Shown here piece by piece: positions 1 to 6,822 of a stretch of 13,483 nucleotides of DNA (its first letter is position 1; each line of letters begins with the position of its first letter). Position numbers and translations under genes: made by a program. Below the pieces are notes generated by a model. It saw nothing but the letters and a program-made list of their open reading frames with translations. It was not told the origin of the DNA and made no database searches. Source of the DNA: Acidobacteriota bacterium (lineage in GTDB: Bacteria > Acidobacteriota > Terriglobia > Terriglobales > Acidobacteriaceae); assembly GCA_003223595.1 (NCBI GenBank), contig QHVR01000045.1, forward strand, positions 1 to 13,483, read 5' to 3'.

Positions 1-128
1 CGTTTCGCATCGGCACGCAGTAGAAGCACCGGATCACTGTCAATTGATTGCTGCGCGGATAGAGATGCGGCAACACCAACAAAGACGCATGCTGCTTTGA
101 CCAGCAATGCATTCCAGCGCTGGTTCAT
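1..128 (-). CDS. Secreted protein of unknown function, 5' end only (cut by window edge)
   Basis: The reverse strand encodes an ATG start at 126-128 and an open frame of 42 codons that runs off the window. An in-frame TGA lies two codons upstream, so this ATG is the first possible start. The translation begins MNQRWNALLVKAACVFVGVA and continues through a small-residue SLSA site followed by QQ. This is a convincing Sec signal peptide with cleavage near residue 25, so the product is probably periplasmic or outer-membrane. The gene lies 85 bases downstream of, and co-directional with, the secreted protein gene at 214-1131, so the two may share a transcript. No strong Shine-Dalgarno is visible. 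The mature part seen (about 17 residues) is too short to assign a family. Confidence 0.7.
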   Translation of the reverse strand, partial: MNQRWNALLVKAACVFVGVAASLSAQQSIDSDPVLLLRADAK

Positions 129-213
129 TCTTCAGAGTCTATCAGGGGTGATTCGATGTTTTTTCCTGCGAGAATGAGCCTCCACCCCTGGCCCATACGG
201 GCCCGCCGTAGAG

Positions 214-1131
214 TCAGCGTTCTGCTTTAGATTCACCTTCGTGCGCGAGTTTCTGCTGTTCGGCATTTAGCAGGTCCACGCCTCTGGAGAAGGGTAAGTC
301 CGCGGGCACTTGCTGAAAATCGCTGAACACCTCATCCGTGGTGATACTGAGTCCTCGGAAGAGCAGAATCTTCCCGGTCACCTTCAGCTTCATGGAGGTG
401 ATTTCCCAGGATCCATCGCCGACATCGGCCTGCTGGACGCGAAAAGAGCCGCCCTTGTCAAGGTGACCGATAATTCCCCAGCCGAAGGTCACATCGCGAA
501 ACAGCGTGCCCTCGATGCGCGCGAGCCGATGAGCGGCGGCGTCAATGAGGAGATAGCCCTTCAATCCCTGCAGAACCTGCTCGACACGACTGGGTGGGGA
601 ATAGGCGGGATTTGGGGTGAACTTCAATTTCCTGAGCGGATCGCCGGCTTTTCCCACGTCGGGTTCTCCGGTTTCGGTCCCGTCGTACTCGTACAGAAAA
701 GCATTGGGCAAAGCGCGAAGGATTCGCAGCGTGCGCTGCTCATCTGCTTTTTCCTGCGCACGTTTTTTGCGGAGTTGCTCAGGATTGCTTGCCAGCCAAG
801 CCAGATGATCCTGTTCAGCTTTCTGCTGTTGCGGAGTGAGCAGCTGATCGTTGTAAGCGATGGTCATGCCGGCCATCGAATCATTGGTCTCGATATAAAG
901 GCGAGTCTGTGAGCCGCGCGGAACCTGCTTGCGGGAACGGAAGAGGTGCTTGTGAGAGTCGTCCTGGGCGGCCTCCATCTCATGAGCGACGGTCAGGCGG
1001 ACCAGTTCTGCGGCGGAGATTTCCGGGGCGCGGTTTTCCTGGCCGCGCAGTGGAGCGGCGAGCGATAAAAGCACCAGCAGAGTGGCGCAAAGAAGGCCGC
1101 TCGCGCTTCGGTTTTCCCGATTCGAAAGCAT
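214..1131 (-). CDS. Secreted protein of unknown function, beta-rich C-terminal half
   Basis: This 305-residue protein is taken from the ATG at 1131. The frame stays open further upstream, but that extension runs into the opposite-strand bactofilin promoter and lacks a signal sequence, whereas the ATG at 1131 opens directly onto one (hydrophobic core at residues 12-27, cleavage around residues 30-31 before QEN). Residues 100-140 are charged, Gln/Lys/Arg-rich and probably helical. Residues 190-290 alternate strand-like segments (YLLIDAAAHRLARIEGTLF, then a Gly/Trp-rich turn, then KLKVTGKILLFRGLSITTDE). That pattern resembles the LolA-like antiparallel half-barrel seen in many secreted Acidobacteria proteins, but this is inference from pattern only. 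I recognise the protein type as recurring in Acidobacteria, with no known function. A periplasmic location is likely. It is transcribed divergently from the bactofilin gene. Confidence 0.8.
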   Translation of the reverse strand: MLSNRENRSASGLLCATLLVLLSLAAPLRGQENRAPEISAAELVRLTVAHEMEAAQDDSHKHLFRSRKQVPRGSQTRLYIETNDSMAGMTIAYNDQLLTPQQQKAEQDHLAWLASNPEQLRKKRAQEKADEQRTLRILRALPNAFLYEYDGTETGEPDVGKAGDPLRKLKFTPNPAYSPPSRVEQVLQGLKGYLLIDAAAHRLARIEGTLFRDVTFGWGIIGHLDKGGSFRVQQADVGDGSWEITSMKLKVTGKILLFRGLSITTDEVFSDFQQVPADLPFSRGVDLLNAEQQKLAHEGESKAER

Positions 1132-1219
1132 TGGCAAGTTTAGTTTAGCAATGTGGCGCAAATGATTGCGTCGCGTAGCCCTTATGGTTACGAGAGAGCG
1201 ATTTGTGCGGCTGAGTTGC

Positions 1220-1248
1220 TTGCCGCTGGCGCGGCGAGTCGGTATAGT
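1220..1248 (+). promoter_or_regulatory. Sigma70-type promoter for the bactofilin gene
   Basis: A -35 box TTGCCG (1220-1225, 4 of 6 consensus) and a -10 box TATAGT (1243-1248, 5 of 6) are separated by exactly 17 bases. They would give a leader of about 65 bases before the bactofilin ATG at 1322. The match was made by eye, so a start-site map is still the deciding evidence. Confidence 0.55.
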
Positions 1249-1308
1249 CGATGGGAGCGACGCGGTAGTCCCAGTATCTGCCTTTTCAATCCGGCAGTAT
1301 CCGCTTCC

Positions 1309-1314
1309 AAGGAG
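1309..1314 (+). promoter_or_regulatory. Ribosome binding site deciding the bactofilin start
   Basis: AAGGAG lies 7 bases before the ATG at 1322. This is the best Shine-Dalgarno in the window. It fixes the bactofilin start and rules out the longer upstream-extended reading frame. Confidence 0.8.
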
Positions 1315-1321
1315 AACATCG

Positions 1322-1681
1322 ATGAGTGCTCCGTTGTCAGCAGACTTGGCGCAGATCGGTAAGTCGGTGGTGATCAAGGGCGAATTGTCGGGCAGTGAAG
1401 ACCTTTATGTCGATGGTCAAGTGGAAGGCAGTATCGCCTTGAAAGGCAATGCTTTAACCATCGGACCGAACGGCCAGGTGAAAGCCTCGGTGGAAGCCAA
1501 GGGCGTGATTGTGCAAGGGAAACTCGATGGCAATGTCATAGCCAGTGATCGCGTAGAATTACGCAGGTCGGCCGTCGTCAACGGAGACATTGCCACCCAG
1601 CGGATCGCCATCGAAGAGGGGGCATTTCTCAAGGGGAAAGTGGACATCCAGGGCAAAGCCGAAAAGGCTGCCGGAAAGTAA
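1322..1681 (+). CDS. Bactofilin family cytoskeletal protein
   Basis: This 119-residue protein is recognisable as a bactofilin (formerly DUF583). It has a short polar N-terminus (residues 1-10), then a run of six-residue beta-helix turns through residues 11-111 (IGKSVVIKGELSGSEDLYVD, VEGSI, LTIGPNGQVKASV, VIVQGKLDGNV, VNGDI, FLKGKVDI), then a short Lys/Ala-rich tail. Bactofilins polymerise without nucleotide into filaments or sheets at the inner face of the membrane. They organise cell shape, polarity or wall-modifying enzymes. The size is that of a minimal bactofilin, with no membrane segment and no long disordered tail. It has its own promoter and a strong ribosome binding site. A methyltransferase-like gene follows 97 bases later on the same strand. 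No wall hydrolase partner of the M23 type is adjacent. Confidence 0.93.
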   Translation: MSAPLSADLAQIGKSVVIKGELSGSEDLYVDGQVEGSIALKGNALTIGPNGQVKASVEAKGVIVQGKLDGNVIASDRVELRRSAVVNGDIATQRIAIEEGAFLKGKVDIQGKAEKAAGK

Positions 1682-1778
1682 CTACTGCCATTTGCGCCAT
1701 GCGAGTTAAAGTATTACTTGCGAGTGAAGCTTTCAGTCCCAGAGCTGTGGATGCGTCGGGCTGGGCAGGACAGGTCAG

Positions 1779-2498
1779 ATGGCATCCGTCACGCAAAACT
1801 TCATGAAGCTTTTTCGGGGTTCATCGAGTGGCACGTCGGCCCAGACGCCGGCCGCGACTCAGAAACTGACGCGCCGCTCCAGCGGGCTGGGCGAACTCGC
1901 GCGGCTGTGGAATTCCGAGACTCCCCTGTGCGTTCTTGATCTGGGCTCGACGTCGCCGACCAATATCCGCTTCTTCACCGAGCGGGCACACAAGATCTAC
2001 AGCGAAGATTTGCTGGTAGCGTCGACCGAGCCGCATCTGGCCACCAAGGACGAGCAGGGCAATGCGATCCTGGATAGCCGGAAGTTTCTGGGAGAAAACC
2101 TGCAATACCCGGCGGCGCACTTTGATGTTGTCCTGTGCTGGAACTTGCCCGATTATCTGGATGAAAGCCTGGTACGTCCGGTCATGGGTCGCCTGTGGTC
2201 GGTGTTGAAACCGGGCGGCATGATGCTGGCGTTTTTTCATACCAAGGATGCCGGGCCGGATTCGCCCTGCTATCGCTTCCACATTCTCGACAAAGACACT
2301 CTGGAGATGCAGCGCGTGACTGCCCGGCGGGAAGCGCGCCGCGGGCCCACGGGAGCGGTGCACACCACCGTCGGCGAAGGCTTCCGGCTGCAGCGCGTGT
2401 TCAATAACCGGCACATCGAAACTCTCTTCCGCGATTTCGCTTCCATAAAATTCTTCCTCGCCCGGGACAACGTCAGGGAAGTGCTCGTCGTCAGATAG
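1779..2498 (+). CDS. Class I SAM-dependent methyltransferase-like protein, degenerate motif I
   Basis: This 239-residue protein starts at an ATG with AGGA 8 bases upstream. Residues 1-40 are Ser/Thr/Gln-rich and probably disordered. A Rossmann-type methyltransferase core follows: motif I region VLDLGS (52-57), an acidic residue after strand 2 (D77), motif IV FDVVLCWN (115-122), and the post-motif helix and strand ending LKPGG (143-147) then MLAFF. The glycine-rich loop is unusual: the expected GxGxG after LDLG is replaced by STSPTN, so SAM binding may be altered or lost. The C-terminal third (160-239) is Arg-rich, without a membrane segment, so the protein is probably cytosolic. It follows the bactofilin in the same direction and may be co-transcribed with it. 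The substrate cannot be read from sequence. Confidence 0.8.
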   Translation: MASVTQNFMKLFRGSSSGTSAQTPAATQKLTRRSSGLGELARLWNSETPLCVLDLGSTSPTNIRFFTERAHKIYSEDLLVASTEPHLATKDEQGNAILDSRKFLGENLQYPAAHFDVVLCWNLPDYLDESLVRPVMGRLWSVLKPGGMMLAFFHTKDAGPDSPCYRFHILDKDTLEMQRVTARREARRGPTGAVHTTVGEGFRLQRVFNNRHIETLFRDFASIKFFLARDNVREVLVVR

Positions 2499-2597
2499 TT
2501 TGGGGAACTTCTTCTCTGGGCGAGTTGTCATACTCAAGGTGAAACGGTAGCCTGCCGTACTGTGGCAGAAGCCCTGATTCAGAAGTAGAGCGCCGAA

Positions 2598-4007
2598 ATG
2601 ATTTTTTTTCGGAACAACGCAGGAGCAGTGAAACAGCGCAGTTCTGCCCTTCTGTTGTACTCGTTACCGACATTCCGCGTTGCCGCTGTGTTGGCATTCT
2701 CTTTCCTGCTTTGCCGGGACGTCATCGCACAGGCTGCGGAGAGCGATGGCTCGGAAACTGAGACGCTGCGCGGAACTGTTGTCAATTCCGTTACTCAGGC
2801 TCCCATCCCTCGCGCGCTGGTTTATTCTGCCGATAATCGATACGCAGTGCTCACCGACGGGGATGGGCATTTTGAGTTCACCGTGCCCAAATCGGCGTCC
2901 GACACCGGCACAAACTTCGCGTACTCCGATCCAGCTGCGCGATCCTGGTCGTTCGCAGCAAATCATGCACCTGTCCCGCTGATGGCCCGCAAGCCTGGGT
3001 TTCTGGATCCTCCCGTCGAGATCGGCGCCAAGGAGAAAACGGCTTCCGGCAATGACATCAGCGTTCCATTGCTTCCGGAGGGGATTATCAAAGGCCGGGT
3101 TACGGCAGCCGGAGCCGAGGCTGCGACCGGGGTGATGGTGCAGTTGCTGAGCCGACAGGTACAAGAGGGAGTCCTGCGCTGGGTGCCGGGACCGACCGTG
3201 CAGGCGAACTCGGCGGGAGAGTTTCGCTTTGCGGAACTGCTTCCGGGATCGTACAAACTTTTTACGCGCGAATGGATGGACAACGATCCGGTAGCCCAAG
3301 TGCCCGGTTCGCAGGTGTACGGCTTCCCGCCGGTTTACTATCCGGGAGGCGCAGAGCCTTCGGCCGCGGCTGCCATCGAACTTGACGCTGGTCAGACGGT
3401 CCAGGCCGACATAGAGATTCAGGGCAAGCCGTATCACCAGGTCCGAATTCCGGTCGCGAATGCGGATATCAACAATGGTTTCAGCGTTACGGTGGAAGGG
3501 CAACAGGGATCCCGATTTGAACTGGGCCTCAACTCGAACGAACAGAGGATCGAAGGCATGTTGCCGGCCGGCAGCTATACGGTGCAGGCCACTACGTACG
3601 GTCCGAACTCGGTAAGTGGGAGCGTGAGTATCCGAGTGGGAGATGCGCCCGTGCAAGGGCCGACGCTTGTCCTGGCGCCCAATACCAATATCCCAGTCCA
3701 AGTCAAAGAAGAGTTCGGCGACTCATCGCCGAACAGTTCCGCAGGCTGGTCGGATGGAAAGCATTCCTACGTGTTGCGAGGGCCGCGATTGTATCTGCAG
3801 GCCCGGCTTGAGAGCTTGGACGAGATCGAGCCCCGCGGTGCCGCGCTTCGGCCGCCCACTCCACCGGATGACCAGTCGCTGGTGCTGGAGGGAGTTGCTC
3901 CGGGACGTTATTGGCTGCGAGTCTCGACATCACGGGGCTACATCGCATCCGCGACGATGGGTTCGCTCGACTTGCTTCACCAGCCATTCACGGTCAGTTC
4001 TGGATAG
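2598..4007 (+). CDS. Secreted carboxypeptidase-regulatory-like domain protein, ended early by an amber codon
   Basis: This is a 469-residue product from the ATG at 2598 to a TAG at 4005-4007. It has a long n-region, then a signal peptide with a hydrophobic stretch at 28-39 and likely cleavage after DVIA (before Q45). Two carboxypeptidase-regulatory-like (prealbumin-like) beta domains are visible: about 57-97 (LRGTVVNSVTQAPIPRALV, DGDGHFEF) and about 163-224 (IIKGRVTAAG, NSAGEFRFAELLPGSYKL). A conserved FPPVYYPGG segment lies at 243-251, followed by further LPAGSYTV and VAPGRYWLRV strand turns. The role is unknown; such proteins are secreted or periplasmic beta-sandwich chains. The frame reopens directly after the TAG and continues with family-like sequence to 4373, so the intact gene would have been 2598-4373 (about 591 residues). 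A GTG at 2628 is an in-frame alternative start, but its AGGAG is only 2 bases away, so ATG 2598 is preferred. Confidence 0.82.
   Translation: MIFFRNNAGAVKQRSSALLLYSLPTFRVAAVLAFSFLLCRDVIAQAAESDGSETETLRGTVVNSVTQAPIPRALVYSADNRYAVLTDGDGHFEFTVPKSASDTGTNFAYSDPAARSWSFAANHAPVPLMARKPGFLDPPVEIGAKEKTASGNDISVPLLPEGIIKGRVTAAGAEAATGVMVQLLSRQVQEGVLRWVPGPTVQANSAGEFRFAELLPGSYKLFTREWMDNDPVAQVPGSQVYGFPPVYYPGGAEPSAAAAIELDAGQTVQADIEIQGKPYHQVRIPVANADINNGFSVTVEGQQGSRFELGLNSNEQRIEGMLPAGSYTVQATTYGPNSVSGSVSIRVGDAPVQGPTLVLAPNTNIPVQVKEEFGDSSPNSSAGWSDGKHSYVLRGPRLYLQARLESLDEIEPRGAALRPPTPPDDQSLVLEGVAPGRYWLRVSTSRGYIASATMGSLDLLHQPFTVSSG
4005..4007 (+). other. In-frame amber (TAG) interruption of the beta-domain gene
   Basis: Codons read in the frame of the gene starting at 2598 give FTVSSG, then TAG, then SAAIEITMRDDGGELDG without a shift. 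The residues after the stop (IEIT.RDDG..L.G) are the usual continuation of this Acidobacteria protein type. The TAG therefore looks like a single-codon nonsense change in a formerly continuous gene, or a sequencing error. Readthrough cannot be excluded from sequence. Confidence 0.8.
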
Positions 4008-4028
4008 AGCGCGGCGATTGAAATCACG

Positions 4029-4373
4029 ATGCGGGATGATGGCGGTGAACTGGACGGTACGATCAGTTCCTCCGGCCAGCAAAACTCCGCTCCTGGTTCA
4101 GGGTCGGGGCCGAGAGCGTTTGTGTATTGCGTGCCGCTGCCGGAGAGCGCGGGACAATTCCAGCCTTTGGTGGTGTCGGAAGATGGCAAGTTCAATGCCC
4201 AGATGATGGCGCCGGGAGACTACCGGATTCTGGCGTTCAGCGTACAGCAACCGAATCTTCCATACCGTGACGCTGAGGCCATGAAGGCCTACGAATCGCA
4301 GGGGCAGGTCGTGCATTTGAGCGCCGGGCAGAAGACCACGGTGCAACTGCAGAGCGTTATAAGCGCGGAGTAG
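4029..4373 (+). pseudogene. Detached C-terminal domain of the interrupted beta-domain gene
   Basis: From the first ATG after the amber codon, 114 codons continue in the same reading frame as the gene starting at 2598. They form a further beta domain: RDDGGELDGTISS, a Ser/Gly-rich loop, AFVYCVPLPES, SEDGKFNAQMMAPGDYRILAF, and a final Val/Gln-rich strand. There is no signal peptide and no Shine-Dalgarno before 4029, so it is unlikely to be an independent gene. If translated alone the product would stay in the cytosol. Its stop codon lies 2 bases before the ATG of the next gene, which indicates that ribosomes originally reached this point and coupled into 4376. An annotation pipeline would probably call it a separate hypothetical protein; I regard it as the 3' part of one broken gene. 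Confidence 0.7.
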
Positions 4374-4375
4374 AC

Positions 4376-6055
4376 ATGCTGGGGAATCCTCGAAGCTCGA
4401 CTGCGCGGAGCATGGCTCTTGCGGTGTGCTGTCTTGCTGTCTGCGGATGTCGAGTTGTGGCGCAGAATTCCGAACCATCGTACAAGTTCACCGGGCAGCA
4501 CCGGGTCTCGGGAACCGTGGTGAGCAAGGTTGACGGGCATGCGCTCGGGCGCGTGCGCGTCACGCTGGCAGATACCAGGGACACCCAGAAGGTCCAAGTC
4601 ATCGTTACGGCGGAAGATGGCCGCTTCGTGTTTCCCGCCGTACCTGCTGGTAAATTTTCGCTGAGCGGGATGAAGCGGGGGTTCATTCCTGCGGCATACG
4701 ATCAGCACGATCAGTTCTCGACGGCCATCGTCACGGGTGCGGGCCTCGATACCGAACACCTTGTGCTGAAACTCGCGCCCAATGGCGTCATCTATGGAAA
4801 CGTACTTGACGAGGTGGGGGAGCCCGTTCGAAGCGCAAAAGTTACGCTTTACGTCGACGATCATAGTGAGGGCGTGGACAAGATCCGCGAAGCACAAACG
4901 GTTTTTACGAACGATCTTGGTGCCTACGAGATGCTCTCGCTCAGGCCGCGCACATACTACCTTTCGGCAACGGGGAAGCCGTGGTACGCGGTGAGTCCTC
5001 CATCCGACGCGGGCGGGGCCGCATCGGGAAATCAGGTCAAGGATACCGCGAACGTCGATCGCTCGCTCAATGTGGCGTATCCCGTAACTTACTATCCGGA
5101 TGTAACCGACTCGGAGAGCGCAACGCCGATTCCGGTGAAAGGCGGGGAGCGGCTGGAGGTGGACATTCATCTGAATCCCGTTCCGGCGCTGCGGCTGCGT
5201 TTTCATATGATCGGGGACCAGGAACATGGCTACGCGTCACCGCTGTTCGAGCAGCACTCGTTCGATGGATCGACGGTTATCAATCCGACAAACATGGCTA
5301 TGGTGTCTCCCGGCGTCATGGAAGTGGATGGGATTCCCGCCGGACGCTACGATGTGCGGCTGCAGGGACCGAACGCAGGGATGCAGGTGAGTGGTGTTGA
5401 TATTACGACGGAAGGGCAACAGCTCGACACCTCGACGGCCGAGGCGTTCAGCACCGTGAAAATGAACGTGCAAGCTGCGGAACTCGGCAAACCGGGTACG
5501 GTCGCTGTGGGCTTGCGCTCGCACGGGGGGACCGGGATGAGGGCAGCGCGTGTCGACGAGAAGGGAGAGGCCGAAGTGCAGCAGGTGCCGCCCGGAGAGT
5601 ATGAAGTAGTTGTGTTCAGCAGAGGCCGGTATTACTCGATCTCTCGAATCTCGGCTGATGGAGCGAAAGTGACTGGTCGGCGCGTGACGATCACGGCGGG
5701 TTCTACCCCGTCGATCTCAGTTACGGCTCTGGTCGGCAGCGTGGTTGTCGAGGGCGTTGCGAAGCGCGCAGGGAAACCTTTCGCGGGCGCGATGGTGGTG
5801 CTGGTTCCCAAGGACGTGGAAGGGAATCGCGATTTGTTCCGCCGGGATCAGAGCGATCTGGATGGAACATTCAGCATGCGGGATGTTGCGCCGGGCAGCT
5901 ATACGCTGGTGGCGATCGAGAACGGTTGGGATTTGGATTGGTCTCAACCTGGGGTGATTGCCGTGTACGCCAAGCACGGACGCACGATTCAAGTGACGAA
6001 TACACCTGGGAAGCCTTTACGGGTCGACGCGCCTGTCGACGTCATCTCCAAGTAA
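4376..6055 (+). CDS. Secreted carboxypeptidase-regulatory-like domain protein (paralog of upstream gene)
   Basis: This is a complete 559-residue protein. ATG 4376 is preceded by GGAG (4367-4370) and sits 2 bases after the upstream stop, so translation is probably coupled. The signal peptide spans residues 1-29, with cleavage most likely after RVVA before Q30. Cysteines at 23 and 25 make a lipoprotein reading possible, but the lipobox VCGC is poor. Beta domains are visible at about 43-99 (VSGTVVSKVDGHALGRVRVT, EDGRFVFPAVPAGKF), about 137-198 (GVIYGNVLDEVGEPVRSAKV), and about 455-530 (VVVEGVAKRAGKPFAGAMVV, DGTFSMRDVAPGSYTL). The VTYYPD segment at 237-242 matches the YYPG segment of its neighbour, so the two are paralogs with the same architecture. 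Location is periplasm or cell surface; function is unknown, perhaps structural or ligand-binding. The gene ends 31 bases before the convergent methyltransferase gene. Confidence 0.88.
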   Translation: MLGNPRSSTARSMALAVCCLAVCGCRVVAQNSEPSYKFTGQHRVSGTVVSKVDGHALGRVRVTLADTRDTQKVQVIVTAEDGRFVFPAVPAGKFSLSGMKRGFIPAAYDQHDQFSTAIVTGAGLDTEHLVLKLAPNGVIYGNVLDEVGEPVRSAKVTLYVDDHSEGVDKIREAQTVFTNDLGAYEMLSLRPRTYYLSATGKPWYAVSPPSDAGGAASGNQVKDTANVDRSLNVAYPVTYYPDVTDSESATPIPVKGGERLEVDIHLNPVPALRLRFHMIGDQEHGYASPLFEQHSFDGSTVINPTNMAMVSPGVMEVDGIPAGRYDVRLQGPNAGMQVSGVDITTEGQQLDTSTAEAFSTVKMNVQAAELGKPGTVAVGLRSHGGTGMRAARVDEKGEAEVQQVPPGEYEVVVFSRGRYYSISRISADGAKVTGRRVTITAGSTPSISVTALVGSVVVEGVAKRAGKPFAGAMVVLVPKDVEGNRDLFRRDQSDLDGTFSMRDVAPGSYTLVAIENGWDLDWSQPGVIAVYAKHGRTIQVTNTPGKPLRVDAPVDVISK

Positions 6056-6086
6056 GCTTCACCACAGGGTCCACAGGAGCAAAGCC

Positions 6087-6755
6087 TCATGCCTTCCAGA
6101 CTATTACTCCCATGCGGAACAGATAATGGGTTGAGATCTCGATCTTCTGGCAGCAGGCGCTGGAGCATAGAATTTCCCGGATCTCGCCGGGTTCATACGC
6201 TCTGCGTACTGAGGCTACTCCGTCGACGCGGGAGATGTGACTTCGCATCAAGGGAAAGCCCGCGTAGACCAGCGCCAAATGGAGCGGGTGACGGATTAGA
6301 TCGTTGATCAGGATGGCGCGGCGCGCCACGCGACAGGCCTCCTCGCCGTAGCGAGCGAGTTGCGCAGGTTCCAGATGATGCGCGAACAGGCTGCAGCTCA
6401 CGATATCAAAACTGTTGTCACGGAACGGAAGCGCGAGCGCGTCGCCAACCAGAGAACGATGGCTGGGCTGCAGGTGTGTGGGAACGCGGTCGAGATCGGT
6501 AATGTCCAGCTTGATGCCTTTTCGCAATAGCTGCTTGCCTGCTTCTCTGGGTACTTCGCCGTATCCGGCAGCGACTTCCAGCAGGGAGAAGTGTTTCTCG
6601 CCCGCAGCCGTCGCGACACGTTCGATAAGGCTGCGGGTGGTGGCGACTCCGCCGAACCAGCGGTTTATGCGGCACAGATCCTGGAGTGAAGTGTCGACTT
6701 CGTCTCGCGGGCAGCTATTGGAATCGAGGATCTCAGGGGTATTGATGCGTTGCAT
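6087..6755 (-). CDS. Class I SAM-dependent methyltransferase (methyltransferase domain 11/25 type)
   Basis: This 222-residue cytosolic protein carries a complete methyltransferase core. It has an N-terminal SLQDLCRINRWFGG segment (23-36), motif I LLEVAAGYG (58-66), an acidic motif II DITDLD (84-89), VGDALALPF (103-111) and motif IV/V FDIVSCSLFAHHLE (116-129). After that come LINDLIRHPLH (149-159) and RRAYEPGEI (184-192). The RINRWFGG and NDLIRHP features recall methyltransferases that accompany FAD-dependent oxidoreductases and type III polyketide synthases, but neither partner is in this window. A small-molecule or lipid substrate is an inference. No Shine-Dalgarno precedes the ATG, and a strong promoter lies just upstream, implying a very short leader. 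The ABC exporter gene is 67 bases upstream on the same strand. Confidence 0.88.
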   Translation of the reverse strand: MQRINTPEILDSNSCPRDEVDTSLQDLCRINRWFGGVATTRSLIERVATAAGEKHFSLLEVAAGYGEVPREAGKQLLRKGIKLDITDLDRVPTHLQPSHRSLVGDALALPFRDNSFDIVSCSLFAHHLEPAQLARYGEEACRVARRAILINDLIRHPLHLALVYAGFPLMRSHISRVDGVASVRRAYEPGEIREILCSSACCQKIEISTHYLFRMGVIVWKA

Positions 6756-6775
6756 GGCTATCGTAATCAGGACAG

Positions 6776-6805
6776 TTTAGACGACGGATGCGGGGAGGTT
6801 GTCAA
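6776..6805 (-). promoter_or_regulatory. Sigma70-type promoter for the small methyltransferase gene
   Basis: On the reverse strand a perfect -35 box TTGACA (6805-6800) is followed 18 bases later by TCTAAA (6781-6776, 4 of 6). It lies wholly in the gap between the ABC exporter stop and the methyltransferase start. Transcription would begin only about 12-14 bases before the ATG at 6755, which fits the absence of a Shine-Dalgarno. Confidence 0.45.
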
Positions 6806-6822
6806 CGGAGGGTCAAAGCTGA

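Noticed and set aside
1166..1321. Upstream extension of the bactofilin frame by 52 codons
   Set aside because: The AAGGAG ribosome binding site and the start of the family domain both point to ATG 1322; the extension lies across the promoter.
1132..1377. Upstream extension of the reverse-strand secreted protein by 82 codons
   Set aside because: It overlaps the bactofilin promoter, ribosome binding site and start, and would place the signal peptide in the middle of the protein.
1699..1806. Small 35-residue ORF between bactofilin and methyltransferase (starts MRVKVLLASEAF)
   Set aside because: It has no Shine-Dalgarno, overlaps the methyltransferase start and shows no recognisable family; likely chance.
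1821..2537. 238-codon reverse-strand open frame
   Set aside because: It is opposite the methyltransferase-like gene, which has clear motifs; the antisense product is low-complexity Arg/Gln-rich.
2551..2567. CTGCC...GGCAG hairpin upstream of the interrupted gene
   Set aside because: The stem is only 5 bases with no T-tract, so it is not supported as a terminator.
2664..3701. 345-codon reverse-strand open frame
   Set aside because: It is antisense to a clear secreted beta-domain gene, Arg/His-rich with no domain, typical of a GC-rich shadow frame.
4289..5227. 312-codon reverse-strand open frame
   Set aside because: It is antisense to the second beta-domain gene, with no signal, motif or plausible composition.
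6056..6086. Bidirectional terminator expected between convergent genes
   Set aside because: The 31-base gap contains only a short direct repeat of CCACAGG-like sequence and no hairpin with a T-tract.
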